Assembly (NCBI RefSeq): GCF_030551255.1
Contig: NZ_CP130630.1
Span: 7,793,501-7,857,500, forward strand
Origin: Streptomyces sp. NL15-2K
GTDB lineage: Bacteria; Actinomycetota; Actinomycetes; Streptomycetales; Streptomycetaceae
Direction of reading: 5' to 3'
Length of the DNA stretch: 64,000 nt
The notes under the pieces were generated by a model. It was not told the DNA's origin. It worked only from the letters and a program-made list of their open reading frames with translations, and did not search any database. Positions 1 through 8,952 of this stretch are shown piece after piece; the first letter of the stretch is position 1, and each line of letters opens with the position of its first letter. The position numbers and the translations under genes are program-made.

Positions 1-496
1 CGAAGCCGGCCTTCTCCGCGACGCGGCAGGACGCCGGGTTGGCCACCGAGTGGCACAGCCGGAGCCGGTGCAGGCCGAGATCGTCCAGGGCCCACCGGGT
101 GAGGCGGCGCGTGGCCTCGACCGCGACGCCGGCGCCGCGTCCGGCGGGCAGGACCCAGTAGACGAGCTCGGCGCTGCCGCCCCCGAGGTCGATGTCGTTG
201 CAGCCGATCAGACCGACGACCTCGCCGCCCGCCGGCCGTGCGATGGCCCAGATCGCGGCGGTCTCCGCCGTCCAGCGCGTGTGCATGCGCGCGATGCGGG
301 TGCGGGCCTCGGCGGGGGACTGTGCGGGCAGCAGGTTCCACCGGCTGATGTCCGGGTCGTGACTTGCGGCGACGAGGGCATCGGCGTCCGTCGCCCGCCA
401 CGGCCGTAGCTCCAGGCCGTCGGGAAGGCCGAGGACCGGCTGGGCGTTCTCGGACATGCGACCGGCGGGCACCACCGGGGGTATCGGAGCGATCAT
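1..496 (-). CDS. GNAT family N-acetyltransferase (RimJ/RimL type), partial
   Basis: The reverse strand encodes a GNAT acyl-CoA-dependent acetyltransferase whose 3' end runs off the left edge. Visible landmarks in order are LELRPW near the N-terminus, GLIGCNDIDL, LVYWVLPAGRGAGVAVEA (the Q/RxxGxG/A acetyl-CoA loop) and SVANPASCRVAEKAGF, the last being the usual C-terminal strand-helix of the RimJ/RimL clade. Two in-frame ATG codons (496 and 457) could be the start; neither has a strong ribosome binding site, and the upstream one adds 13 residues. The substrate cannot be told from sequence. It is divergent from the next gene, itself a GNAT. Confidence 0.8.
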   Translation of the reverse strand, partial: MIAPIPPVVPAGRMSENAQPVLGLPDGLELRPWRATDADALVAASHDPDISRWNLLPAQSPAEARTRIARMHTRWTAETAAIWAIARPAGGEVVGLIGCNDIDLGGGSAELVYWVLPAGRGAGVAVEATRRLTRWALDDLGLHRLRLCHSVANPASCRVAEKAGF

Positions 497-497
497 C

Positions 498-881
498 CGC
501 GCAGGATGGCAGACCTTCGATCGGGCGAGTGGCTCAGGCGTCACTGTCCAGTGCCGCAGGAGGTTGCATGGGGCGGTGGCCGTGGTCAGCGGGATGAAGG
601 TTTTGTCTGCGCGGTAGGCGCAGGAGTTGTGCAGATCAACCTTGCGTTTTCGGAGGGTGGGAACGCCCGGTTCTCTTCACGAATCCCGACAGCAGATGTA
701 CGGCGCTCCGGGAGGCGGCCCGCCACTGCCGACGTCGATGTTCACGAGAACGGGAGACATCCCGTCCCTGGCCGACGTGGCTGTAGGGTCCGGCTCCGTT
801 GGTGAGGGTGGGGTTTGGGCCTGTGGCCTGATCGGTCTGCGAATCTTGATCGCTGCCGAGCCTGCTGATTGGGTGGCTGGC
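498..881. other. Intergenic region between divergent GNAT genes, no gene seen
   Basis: About 385 bases with no open frame that looks coded. The frame of the downstream GNAT stays open upstream as far as 627, but residues before the ATG at 882 do not resemble the family and the codon bias is poor. No terminator-like hairpin or recognisable operator was seen. Confidence 0.4.
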
Positions 882-1421
882 ATGACTGAGCTCGGACCCG
901 TCGCCTGGCCACCTGCCCTGATCAGGACCGAGAGGCTCGTGCTCCGTGAGCCCGAGGCCCGGGACCGTGCGGCGTTCATCGAGTTGCACGCCTCGCCGGA
1001 GGTGCACACCTACCTCGGCGGTCCCCGGCCGCGTGACGAGCTTGAGCGCGAGATGCCCGAGGCGCCCGGGCGGCGGCCCGGGAGTTTCGTCGTTGATCTC
1101 GACGGGGCGATGATCGGCCAGATCCTGCTCAGGAGAGCGACGGAGCACCGTCGCCCGGCTGCCGTGGGGAAGGTCGATCTCGGCTACCTGTTCCTGCCGC
1201 GAGCGTGGGGATTCGGGTACGCCGCCGAGGCGTGCGCGGCGGCACTCGACTGGTTCGACGGCGTCCTTCCCGGCGAGCCGGTGGTGCTCGCCACCCAGAC
1301 CGCCAACGTCGGCTCGATGCGCCTCGCGGCGAAGCTGGGGTTCACCGAGGTGGAGCGGTTCCAGGCCTGGGACGCCGAGCAGTGGCTCGGCCTGCGGTCC
1401 CCGGTCACGCCCTCCGATTGA
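882..1421 (+). CDS. GNAT family N-acetyltransferase
   Basis: A 179-residue GNAT acetyltransferase. It opens with the family hallmark LIRTERLVLREPEARDRAAF, continues with a central strand pair (SFVVDLDGAMIGQILL), the acetyl-CoA loop region LGYLFLPRAWGFGYAAEACA (RxxGxGYA variant) and ends with TANVGSMRLAAKLGFTEVERF. Its length matches single-domain RimJ/RimL-like enzymes. The ATG at 882 is chosen because homology-like sequence begins there; the frame is open further upstream. The acceptor (ribosomal protein, antibiotic or small amine) is not predictable. Confidence 0.85.
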   Translation: MTELGPVAWPPALIRTERLVLREPEARDRAAFIELHASPEVHTYLGGPRPRDELEREMPEAPGRRPGSFVVDLDGAMIGQILLRRATEHRRPAAVGKVDLGYLFLPRAWGFGYAAEACAAALDWFDGVLPGEPVVLATQTANVGSMRLAAKLGFTEVERFQAWDAEQWLGLRSPVTPSD

Positions 1422-1725
1422 GCTCGTGCTCGACAGCGGCGGATCCGCACTCAACAGCACTGCTGGGACGGCTGACTCTGAACGGCTTCTCCGGCCCCAG
1501 AGGAACGAGTCCGGTGGCCCCATGGGGTTGATCGGGAAATGAATGTTCGTCAGAAGTGGCCACCAGGGGCGGTCTTGCGGTGGGAGCATCGTTGTGCTTC
1601 CGACAGTCAGGGGCCTGGATGGACGGCCCAGTGCCGTGTCCGGATAGGTTCACCGGTTGCCTCCCGATCGCTCCAAAGAGTCGCCGGGTACGCTCCTTCG
1701 GTCCTTGATTGAGAGGAGTTGCTCA
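1422..1725. other. Intergenic region, no gene seen
   Basis: About 300 bases between two GNAT genes. Short frames on both strands do not resemble known proteins. The GC content is lower here than in neighbouring genes and the sequence could be the remains of older DNA, but I could not assign it. The last 15 bases hold the ribosome binding site (GAGAGGAG) of the next gene. Confidence 0.4.
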
Positions 1726-2793
1726 GTGGCCAGGTTAAGTGGACCCGTTCTGCGCACCCAGAGGCTTGTGATGGAGCCGATCCGCCGCGGGGACAGCGAC
1801 GATCTCTTTGAGGCCGTGGTCAGTCAGGACAGCGTCATGCGATGGCTGGCGACCGGCCGGGCGGACAGTCGATCTGCGGCCGAGGCCATGTGCGACGACC
1901 ACGTCGCCCACTGGACCAGACACGGCTACGGCGACTTTGCGGTCAGGGATGCCGCAACGCACGCGTTTCTCGGCCGGGTGGGACTGCGTAATCGGGCCCA
2001 GCACGGAGTCGACCTCGGTTTCGCCGTGCACCCACGGGCGCAGGGTCGCGGGATCGCTGGCGAGGCGGGCCGTGCGTGCCTGGACCTGGCGTTTCGCCGC
2101 CTCTCGCTCCCCGCCGTTTTCGCCTTCGTCCTGCCCGGCAATGCGGCCTCGATCGCGGTACTGCGCCGCCTGGGCGCCCAGGCGGACGGGACGGTCCAGT
2201 CCAGTGGCCTGCATTGTCTGCGCTACCGGTTCGACCCCGCCGCCGCGGCCGCTGCGGAGCATGCGGGGGACGACGGTGGTGCGGACCTCCAGCTGCTCCA
2301 TGCGCCGGGCCCCGGTTCTCCGGAGGACAAAGCCGCACTCCGCGATGGCCTGTCCGACCCATCCGGGGTGAAGGGGCTCGGTCTGGTGTGGGCCGACAAG
2401 CAGCACACCCTCACCGCCGTCTCCGAAGGCCGGCCGGTGGCTTCCGCGGGATGGCTGCTGCGGGACATGGCCTTCGACGGACTGCCGCGCCGCGCCGCGG
2501 GGCTGGGCGGTCTGCTGGTGCACCCCGCCCATCGAGGCCAGGGCATCGCCCGGACGGTGATCAGCGTGGCGGTCGAGCACGCACGAGCGGCCGGCGCCGA
2601 GACGATGATTCTGCTCTGCCGCCCGGACCTGGTCCCGCTCTACAGGCAGCTGGGATGGAGCCGGCTCTCCGTGCCCGTCACCCTCCAGCAGCCCGACGGC
2701 GCGCGGACATCGCCACTGACCACCATGATCTACGACCTGGCCGGCCTGCCTCATCCCACCATCAGTGTGGACCTGCGGGGCCTGCCCTTCTGA
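1726..2793 (+). CDS. Tandem double-domain GNAT acetyltransferase with early TTA codon
   Basis: A 355-residue protein made of two GNAT folds. Domain 1 (about 5-165) has LRTQRLVMEPIRRGDSDDLF, LGFAVHPRAQGRGIAGEAGRA (acetyl-CoA loop) and PGNAASIAVLRRLGAQ. Domain 2 (about 190-330) has GGLLVHPAHRGQGIARTVIS (a second RGQGIA loop) and VPLYRQLGWSRLS. The GTG at 1726 is preferred over upstream in-frame codons because GAGAGGAG lies at a suitable distance. The fourth codon is TTA, the rare leucine codon read by the bldA tRNA in Streptomyces, so translation may depend on developmental stage. Both acetyl-CoA loops look intact. The substrate is unknown; two-domain GNATs include mycothiol synthase and aminoglycoside acetyltransferases, but no specific match is claimed. 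Confidence 0.85.
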   Translation: MARLSGPVLRTQRLVMEPIRRGDSDDLFEAVVSQDSVMRWLATGRADSRSAAEAMCDDHVAHWTRHGYGDFAVRDAATHAFLGRVGLRNRAQHGVDLGFAVHPRAQGRGIAGEAGRACLDLAFRRLSLPAVFAFVLPGNAASIAVLRRLGAQADGTVQSSGLHCLRYRFDPAAAAAAEHAGDDGGADLQLLHAPGPGSPEDKAALRDGLSDPSGVKGLGLVWADKQHTLTAVSEGRPVASAGWLLRDMAFDGLPRRAAGLGGLLVHPAHRGQGIARTVISVAVEHARAAGAETMILLCRPDLVPLYRQLGWSRLSVPVTLQQPDGARTSPLTTMIYDLAGLPHPTISVDLRGLPF

Positions 2794-2862
2794 TGCGCTG
2801 AGCAGGATTCACCGTGCGGTCAGGCCGCTAGCATCCGCCTCGCTTCGAGATGGGAGCGGAGC

Positions 2863-3780
2863 CTATGCGGGAGAGGGCCAGCCCAAGTCGGATGTCAGAA
2901 CACGATCGAGCGCCGCCCGGCCTGCGGGCCCCCAGGTCGGCTTGCCGCCAGGAAGGCCCCGCTCCCCGTTCTGCCCCATGAGCATAAGGAAGAGGCTCTT
3001 CATAGCGGCCAGCCCGCGGGCGCGCCGGATCGCCGCCTCGTCCGCATGCGCGTACATGTCGAAGAACCGTGAGGCCGTACCCGCGGGTAGCAGCACCCAT
3101 GCGGCGGCGAGATCCCATGCCGGATCGCCGGCGAACATGGCACCGAAGTCGACGATGCCCGAGAGCGTTCCGTCCGAGACGACGACGTTCGCGGGATGAA
3201 GGTCACCGTGCACCCACACCGGCGGGCCCTCCCACTCGGGGGCCGCAACGGCATCGTCCCAGACGGCCCGGACCTCGTCGGCAATGCCGCCGGGGACAAC
3301 GGCTTCAAAGAAGTGGTCGAAGCCGTCCGTGCACTTCTTGGGGTGAGCGCCGAAGTCCGAACTGATCGGCGCCTCGGCGGGCGCCTCCACGTGGAGCGCC
3401 CTGAGGAAGCCCGCCAGTGTGTCGGCCGCGTGGGCGCCGCGGCTGATCGAGCCGTGGTCCAGCGGCTCGCCGGGAACCCACGTCATGACGGTCCAGTGCT
3501 TGGGGAAGCGCTCGGACGGTTCGCCGAACCGCACCGGGGTCGGCACCGGGAGCGGCAAGCGCGGGGCCAGCACGGGTAGCCACCGCCGCTCCTTGAGCTG
3601 GAGCTCCGGGGTGGGGTCCATGCGCTGCATGCGCACGGCCAACTCGTCCCCGAGGCGCCACATTTGGTTGCCCCAGCCGCCCGCCACCTCGCGGATGGCC
3701 AGCCCTGCAAGGTCTGGATGCTGCTCCTGCAACAGGTCGCGGACCAGGTCTGCGGTGATCTCGATCTCGGCGGCGGTCAT
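2863..3780 (-). CDS. Aminoglycoside phosphotransferase (APH) family protein
   Basis: A 305-residue ATP-dependent phosphotransferase of the APH/choline kinase fold. The signature is VWVHGDLHPANVVV (HGDxxxxN catalytic loop, with Asp as base) followed by GIVDFGAMFAGDPAWDLA (metal-binding DFG-like Asp). The N-lobe contains EVAGGWGNQMWRLGDELAVRM, with the conserved nucleotide-binding lysine position apparently taken by Arg. Proteins with this layout are often called macrolide or aminoglycoside phosphotransferases in Streptomyces, but the substrate cannot be fixed from sequence. The gene converges with the tandem GNAT (69-base gap) and starts just beside the left boundary region of the Tn7-like element. 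Confidence 0.85.
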   Translation of the reverse strand: MTAAEIEITADLVRDLLQEQHPDLAGLAIREVAGGWGNQMWRLGDELAVRMQRMDPTPELQLKERRWLPVLAPRLPLPVPTPVRFGEPSERFPKHWTVMTWVPGEPLDHGSISRGAHAADTLAGFLRALHVEAPAEAPISSDFGAHPKKCTDGFDHFFEAVVPGGIADEVRAVWDDAVAAPEWEGPPVWVHGDLHPANVVVSDGTLSGIVDFGAMFAGDPAWDLAAAWVLLPAGTASRFFDMYAHADEAAIRRARGLAAMKSLFLMLMGQNGERGLPGGKPTWGPAGRAALDRVLTSDLGWPSPA

Positions 3781-3993
3781 GCGAAGCCACAGTACGTGAG
3801 ACAGCGGAGCGGACTCTCACTCTCCGGAATGCCCACCGCCACGCCCGTTCCGTCAGCGGTCCTCTCCAGAGCAAGAGGACGCCACGCTACCGGGCATTGG
3901 CGTTGGGCTCAGGTGGAACCAATTGACTCGTTCACAGCGGGCCCCGAAGATCGCTAGCCGGGGCCAGAAGACTCGTTCGAAGCCAGACGGCCA
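3781..3993. other. Non-coding junction holding the left end of the Tn7-like element
   Basis: No gene is seen between the phosphotransferase start and the tniQ stop. The left transposon end must lie here because tniQ ends at 3994. A 9-bp direct repeat GACTCGTTC occurs at 3925-3933 and 3970-3978 (45-bp spacing), the kind of spaced repeat expected for transposase binding sites. I could not find a matching terminal inverted repeat, so the exact boundary is open. Confidence 0.4.
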
Positions 3994-5061
3994 TCAGGAG
4001 AGCGTGTAGTAGCTGTCTCCATTCCGGAGAAGAGTGTGGGTTCGGAAGGGGTGCCAGGCACGCCGGAACACGGTGGCGAGGTGGCGGTGCGCGGTGAGTG
4101 CGTCGCCAGCTCGGTGGGATGGATTGAAGGCGTGGGCATGGCGTTGCTGTGTGCGTTGGGTGGCGGTGCGCGGGGCTGGTTTCCGAAGGTGATGTTTCTG
4201 GTCGTGGACCCGGATAGGAGCAAGCGGCGGGCGCTTGGCGGTCATGTTGGCCCAGTGGCTAATGGGGTCGTTCTCGTGTTGGCCGTAGCGAGGGTGTCGT
4301 AGCCGTCGGGCGATCTCGGCGTTGAAAAGGTGGCGGTCCCAGGCTGTCCTCTGTGCTTGCTGTCTCCAGTGGGGCGATGCGAAGAGCGGGGCCAGTGCAA
4401 CGGCTTCGGGATAGACCGCGGCGCAGAGGCGTGAGACCGAGAAGGTCGCTTCGGCTGTGCCGGGCGGGATGAGGATGTTGGCCCGGCGGATCCAGTCGTG
4501 CCACGCTTCGCCGTTCTCGTTCTCCGGAAGGGACCAGAGCTGGCCGCAGATGAATATGGCGGTGAGGACGGCGTCGTAGGTGATGGCCCAGCCGTGGCGC
4601 TGGAGGATGCGCAGATGTCTGCGTTGTGCCTGGACGATTTCTGGGAGGGCGTCGAGAGGTGTGGTGTGTCCGTCGGCGTCGGACGGGCAGAGCCATAGCC
4701 GGTGTCGGGTGCAGACGTAGCGGTGGTGCGGCAGGATCCTGGTGACCTCGCCGCCGGGGTGTTTGGCGTTGCAATGGTGGCAGCCGGGTTGTGGCTGGTG
4801 GCGGAACATGGCCCAGTCGGGCTGTGGGGTGCGTAGTTCGGGCAGGGCTCCGGCGAGGGCGTGCACCGTCCGGCCCGTGATGGCGGCGAGGCGTTCGGGG
4901 AGGACGGCGCGGCGCATCCCGCCGGAGGCTTCGCGTTCGGTGACGCACCGCCAGAGGGTGTTGATGTCGAGACCGTGGAGCCGGGCCAGACGGCCGATGT
5001 AGGAGGCGGCGATCTCGTGCTGTGCGGGCGGGACGGGGTCGGGCAGGCGGGGGAGAAGCAT
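3994..5061 (-). CDS. tniQ: TniQ family transposon targeting protein
   Basis: A 355-residue TniQ protein, the target-site adaptor of Tn5053/Tn7-like transposons. The N-terminal TniQ domain is recognisable from HEIAASYIGRLARLHGLDIN, followed by the paired zinc-binding motifs CHHCNAKHPGG and YVCTRHRLWLC. The C-terminal half is longer than in short TniQ adaptors and closer in size to TnsD-like versions, but no clear DNA-binding helix-turn-helix was identified. Its ATG overlaps the TGA of tniB (ATGA), so it is the last gene of a translationally coupled operon. It probably recruits the TniB ATPase to the insertion site; the site recognised is not known. Confidence 0.88.
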   Translation of the reverse strand: MLLPRLPDPVPPAQHEIAASYIGRLARLHGLDINTLWRCVTEREASGGMRRAVLPERLAAITGRTVHALAGALPELRTPQPDWAMFRHQPQPGCHHCNAKHPGGEVTRILPHHRYVCTRHRLWLCPSDADGHTTPLDALPEIVQAQRRHLRILQRHGWAITYDAVLTAIFICGQLWSLPENENGEAWHDWIRRANILIPPGTAEATFSVSRLCAAVYPEAVALAPLFASPHWRQQAQRTAWDRHLFNAEIARRLRHPRYGQHENDPISHWANMTAKRPPLAPIRVHDQKHHLRKPAPRTATQRTQQRHAHAFNPSHRAGDALTAHRHLATVFRRAWHPFRTHTLLRNGDSYYTLS

Positions 5062-6149
5062 CAGGCGATGCGCCTCCGGCGTGAGCGGGTTTTCTCCGGG
5101 GCGGTGAGGGCTTGGGAGCGTTCGGCGGCGTAGTCCACCGGGACCGTCTCCAAAAGGTCTTCTGTGATGCGTTCGCTGCCGTCCTCGATGGCGAGCACCG
5201 CGGCGCCGCGGATGAGCTGCGAGAGGCTGCCGATCATGCCGCCGGAGCGGTGGTAGAGGTATTCACTCAGGCCGGGCAGCGTTCCGGGCTGGTGGTGGTG
5301 GAGCCGGAGTATGGATTCCAAGGTGCCGACGAGGGAGTGCCAGGCGTCCCGGTCCGCTCCAGGCGCGTAGGGGAATGGGGTGGTGGGGATGACGGTGAAC
5401 CGACCGGCGATTTGGCGGCCTCGGGTGCCGGCGAACAGGCCCTGGTCCTCGACGTCGATGCCCGCGTAGGCGAAGGTGGCGGGCAGCCTTTCGGCGAAGT
5501 ACTTCAATTGGTCTGAGGCTTCGGCGCCGGTGCGGGTAGCCAGGTTCAGCTTGTGCAGTTCGTCGATTAGGACGAGGTCGACGTGGACGTGTGCGGCGGT
5601 GGCACAGACGGCGTTGACGACGTCGGTGATGTTGAATCGGGTGGGGAAGTCCAGGCCGATGAAGCGGGCGAACTCCATGGCGAGCATTTTCGGGGTGGCG
5701 GCCGGCGGGACGGTGGCGTAGAGGACCGGGAGCCGGGAGCGGTCGCGTGGGTGGCGCTTGCGGACGGCGATCTCGTGGGCCCGTCCGAGCTGGGAGAGGG
5801 CGGTGGTCTTCCCGGTGCCAGAGGCGCCGCTGATGATGACTCCCCGACGGGCGGAAATCTGCTGCCGGTTGAGCTGGACCAGCAGCCGCGAGGTGGCGAT
5901 GACCTTCCGGATGGTCGGGGTGTTCACCAGCGGCAGATCGGCGTGATAGTTCCGGCGTACTTCGTCGTCGTGCAGCTTCTCCTTCCGGGACAGGGCGGCG
6001 CGCTGGGCCGCGGTCAGCAGCGGGGGTGGGGAGGGTTCGTGCTCGACGAAGCGGCGCCACCCCTCCTTCGTGGTCAGCGGGCTGTCCGGCGGCGGCTCCT
6101 GCTCCGTGGCCTGCTGAGGGACGAAGGATGTGCGGGAGGGCCTGGTCAT
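5061..6149 (-). CDS. tniB: TniB/TnsC-like AAA+ ATPase
   Basis: A 362-residue AAA+ ATPase regulating the transposase, equivalent to TniB or TnsC. It has a Walker A motif GASGTGKTT, a Walker B motif LVLIDELHKL and a downstream sensor-like region around YAGIDVEDQGLF. In the family this ATPase polymerises on DNA, links the targeting protein to the transposase and gives target immunity. The ATG at 6149 is chosen because it overlaps the tniA stop (ATGA) and sits where homology begins, although the frame stays open upstream inside tniA. The C-terminus is very basic (RSRRRRIA), consistent with DNA contact. Confidence 0.92.
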   Translation of the reverse strand: MTRPSRTSFVPQQATEQEPPPDSPLTTKEGWRRFVEHEPSPPPLLTAAQRAALSRKEKLHDDEVRRNYHADLPLVNTPTIRKVIATSRLLVQLNRQQISARRGVIISGASGTGKTTALSQLGRAHEIAVRKRHPRDRSRLPVLYATVPPAATPKMLAMEFARFIGLDFPTRFNITDVVNAVCATAAHVHVDLVLIDELHKLNLATRTGAEASDQLKYFAERLPATFAYAGIDVEDQGLFAGTRGRQIAGRFTVIPTTPFPYAPGADRDAWHSLVGTLESILRLHHHQPGTLPGLSEYLYHRSGGMIGSLSQLIRGAAVLAIEDGSERITEDLLETVPVDYAAERSQALTAPEKTRSRRRRIA

Positions 6150-8173
6150 AGCCACCTTTCGGCTTCTGCGTGGGCGTCGAAGACACCGAACGGGATCACC
6201 TCGGCCGGTTCGGTGCCGGGGTCGGGCGGGGTTGGTTCCGGGGCGGTGCGCGGTGCGGGCGGCCTCTGGGAGGCGGCTGCGGCGCGGGTGCGGGCGGCCA
6301 CCTTCGCGGTGCGGGTGTCCGGGCCGTGTTCGGCGCGGGTCAGCAACTCGTCCAGGACCCGGGCTACCGCCGCCTCGTTGGTGTCGTCCAGCCCGGCCTC
6401 GGCGGCCAGACGCCGTGCGTGCTGCCAGGTGAAGTCCGCGAACGGCGCGTTCACCAGCGGAAGATGCACCCAGGGGACGGTGATCCAACCCTGCTGGGTG
6501 CGTACGAACACCTGGGACAGGTCGTAGGGGTCGTAGTGGACCTCCCAGAGACCGCGCTTGGCCGCATGTCCGGAGTGCTGGCGCCGCAGGGGCCCCAACT
6601 CGGAGCTGTCGTAGGTGCGGTAGTTGATCCGGATGCCGTAGCCGTTGATGGCCCGCCAAGTCACCGGCAGTAGTTCCAGATAGTCCTCACCGCGTAGGAC
6701 CAGCGGCAGGTAGCCGCAGGCCGCGACCAGGGAGGCGTACTTGTCGTTCGGCGACATCGCTTTCTTCGGCCGGAACGGGTCGCGCAGAGCATCGTGCACT
6801 CTGGCCTGCCACCCGGCCAGCAGCCACTCGTCCAGCAGGTCCTGGAGCTCGGGAACCGTCCAGATGGCCCGGTCCTCGACCCGTTCGCCTCGGCGGGAAA
6901 CCTCCCGGCCGGTGTAGGCGGGAAGGTGCTGGACGAACAGTGTGTTGATCGCGGAGAACGTCGCCTCCACGATGGCCTTGTCGGTCGGCGTGCGCGGACG
7001 TGCCCTCTGCACCGAGATGCCGAGCCGGTCACAGGCCCGCACGAAGGTGTCGGAGATGAACACCTTCCCGCCGTCGATGACGACGGTGTCCGGCACGATC
7101 ACCGGTTTCGCCGCGGCCTGTTCCATCCGCGCGTCCACGTCCAGTAGGCGCAGGTGGGGCATCCGCGACGCCGCCATCCGCAGCGAGGCAGGCCAGCCAG
7201 GCCGCATTGGCTCGGGCACCAGCATCCGGGCCAGCAGCAGCGAGGCGTCCACCGCCTTGGTCCCCACCGGCCGCAGCACCGCGGTGCAGATGGTCCGCGT
7301 CGCGACGTCGACCGCGATTGTCAGATCCGCGCGGGCAGTCAGCCCTGAATCGAGCACCACCATCACGTCCAGAGGGGTGGAGTCGATCTGGACTTGCTCT
7401 CCGGGACGGTCCGCGAAAGTCGGTGTGAACGGCCCTTCGGGCCGGTTCGCCGTCTGCCGCCGCGTGACCGCCGAACCGAAGGTGTGCCTCCCCGTGGACA
7501 GCGCGTCGATCAACTTGTAGAAGGTCCGCTGACTCGGCAGCGGCACCACCCCTTCGCCGTAGGTAGACTCCACCAGCTTGACCACTCGGCGGATCAGCCG
7601 TGACCGGGTCCCTGTGGAGGTGTGCGTCTCCGCTTCCAGGGCCTCCTGGACGGCCGCGACCAGCCGTGCATCCGCCCGCCCCGTCGCCTCCCAGGTCTGG
7701 GTCGCCCGCTGGTCCACCAGCCCCCAGACCCCTTGCCGGACGTAGCGCGACCGTCGGCTCTGCACGGTCCGAACGGTCACTCCCAGCTCTCGCGCCTTCG
7801 CGGCCATCCGTTCCATCAGCGAGAACGCAGCCGGGTCATATCCAGGGCGCGGCGGAGTACCCGGCGTGGTGCTGGGCGGCAGCCCGGTCTCGATCTCCAC
7901 CATGTGCCGTTCCCACTCACGCGCCGCCTCCCGCACCGCCTCCGGCAACGTGGCCAGCAGCCCGGACGGCTCCACCGCGGGCAACGGCTCCGTGCCGGTG
8001 ACGGCGAAGTCCGGCGCCGCCATCAGGCGCGACGCCAGCACCACCGACTCCGCCTCCGTCGCCGACCGAAGCCGCACGGACGTGCCGGCGAGCGCCACCA
8101 CCTGGTGATCGCCGTCGTCGTAGGTGACCCAGTCCCCTGGCCGCAACACCGGCCTGCCCGGCCCGGCCCTCAC
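6146..8173 (-). CDS. tniA: TniA/TnsB-like DDE transposase (Mu-type integrase core)
   Basis: A 675-residue transposase that would join the element's 3' ends to target DNA. The integrase core carries a plausible DDE triad: D264 in VQIDSTPLDV, D367 in VVIDGGKVF and E403 in TDKAIVEATF. A helix-turn-helix-like N-terminal region (about 115-210) precedes it and a Mu transposase C-terminal-like beta region follows (about 500-600, around INYRTYDSSELG). The GTG at 8173 overlaps the TGA of the upstream nuclease (GTGA) and is exactly in frame with the stop; the frame is open far upstream, but that part overlaps the nuclease gene. Length fits TniA/TnsB. Together with the TnsA-like protein it would form a heteromeric transposase. 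Confidence 0.92.
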   Translation of the reverse strand: MRAGPGRPVLRPGDWVTYDDGDHQVVALAGTSVRLRSATEAESVVLASRLMAAPDFAVTGTEPLPAVEPSGLLATLPEAVREAAREWERHMVEIETGLPPSTTPGTPPRPGYDPAAFSLMERMAAKARELGVTVRTVQSRRSRYVRQGVWGLVDQRATQTWEATGRADARLVAAVQEALEAETHTSTGTRSRLIRRVVKLVESTYGEGVVPLPSQRTFYKLIDALSTGRHTFGSAVTRRQTANRPEGPFTPTFADRPGEQVQIDSTPLDVMVVLDSGLTARADLTIAVDVATRTICTAVLRPVGTKAVDASLLLARMLVPEPMRPGWPASLRMAASRMPHLRLLDVDARMEQAAAKPVIVPDTVVIDGGKVFISDTFVRACDRLGISVQRARPRTPTDKAIVEATFSAINTLFVQHLPAYTGREVSRRGERVEDRAIWTVPELQDLLDEWLLAGWQARVHDALRDPFRPKKAMSPNDKYASLVAACGYLPLVLRGEDYLELLPVTWRAINGYGIRINYRTYDSSELGPLRRQHSGHAAKRGLWEVHYDPYDLSQVFVRTQQGWITVPWVHLPLVNAPFADFTWQHARRLAAEAGLDDTNEAAVARVLDELLTRAEHGPDTRTAKVAARTRAAAASQRPPAPRTAPEPTPPDPGTEPAEVIPFGVFDAHAEAERWL

Positions 8174-8931
8174 CTCCGCACCCCTGCTGACACCAGCGAG
8201 ACAGCATGCAGCGGCACCGACACATCCGCCGTCAGCTCGTGCGACCACAGCAGGTGGAACAGCACCGGCAGCACCCTGATCGGGTCCCCCACCGCCGAGG
8301 CCCCGCCCATCACCGGCTGTGGCTCGGCGAACGCCGTCAGCAGCTCGGAGGCCACGGGTTCCAGCCGGTGCCGGGGATGGCGGTAGCCCGCCAGCCAGCG
8401 CACATTGCGCACCACGATCGCGTCCGGCGCCCCGACAAGCAGGAACTCCCACCCCACCTGGGCGCAGGCTGCCTGCGTCGTCTCGAACTTCATCACGTCC
8501 CGAGGCTTGCGCCGATTCGCCGGACGGCAGTCGACTACCACCCCCGTGCCGTTCTCGCGGCGGGCGAAGTAGTCCGGCGCATGCGAGATGCCCTTGCCCG
8601 CATCTGACCGCCAGAACAGCCAGAACGGCTGAGACGAGATCCCCACCACCGACGGGTCGAAGTCCAGGAGCATTACGTGGTCGCGCTCCAGCCAGGACTC
8701 GTACCCGATGTGCCCGCCCACCGTGGACGACCACCACAGCCCCGGCAGATGCCGCTGACCCTTGTACGACTTGAACGCGCGTACGGGCGCGACGTCCTCG
8801 AATCGGACTGCCCAGGCATCCACCAGCGGGCGACGAAACTCAGACCCGTCCCGGTTGGCGTACGCGACCTCGAACCCCTCCGCCGGCGGCCCGGAGACCC
8901 CGCCCGGCAGTACCTCTAACGAACCTGCCAC
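8170..8931 (-). CDS. tnsA: TnsA-like transposase endonuclease subunit
   Basis: A 253-residue protein with the TnsA N-terminal nuclease layout, which cuts the 5' strands at transposon ends so that the element moves by cut-and-paste. The acidic residues are visible in YESWLERDHVML (Glu) and HAPDYFARRE (Asp), followed by a strand VVVDCRP where TnsA enzymes normally carry a Q/ExK motif. Here the sequence reads D-C-R, so the usual lysine is absent or replaced by Arg. The C-terminal third is probably a TnsA C-domain-like linker to the ATPase. It is the first gene of the transposon operon and overlaps tniA by 4 bases. Activity of the altered active site is uncertain. Confidence 0.82.
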   Translation of the reverse strand: MAGSLEVLPGGVSGPPAEGFEVAYANRDGSEFRRPLVDAWAVRFEDVAPVRAFKSYKGQRHLPGLWWSSTVGGHIGYESWLERDHVMLLDFDPSVVGISSQPFWLFWRSDAGKGISHAPDYFARRENGTGVVVDCRPANRRKPRDVMKFETTQAACAQVGWEFLLVGAPDAIVVRNVRWLAGYRHPRHRLEPVASELLTAFAEPQPVMGGASAVGDPIRVLPVLFHLLWSHELTADVSVPLHAVSLVSAGVRR

Positions 8932-8952
8932 GACTCACTAACCCGAACCCGC

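Noticed and set aside
4100..8900. A CRISPR-associated transposon
   Set aside because: No Cas gene, repeat-spacer array or cargo lies in or beside the Tn-like element.
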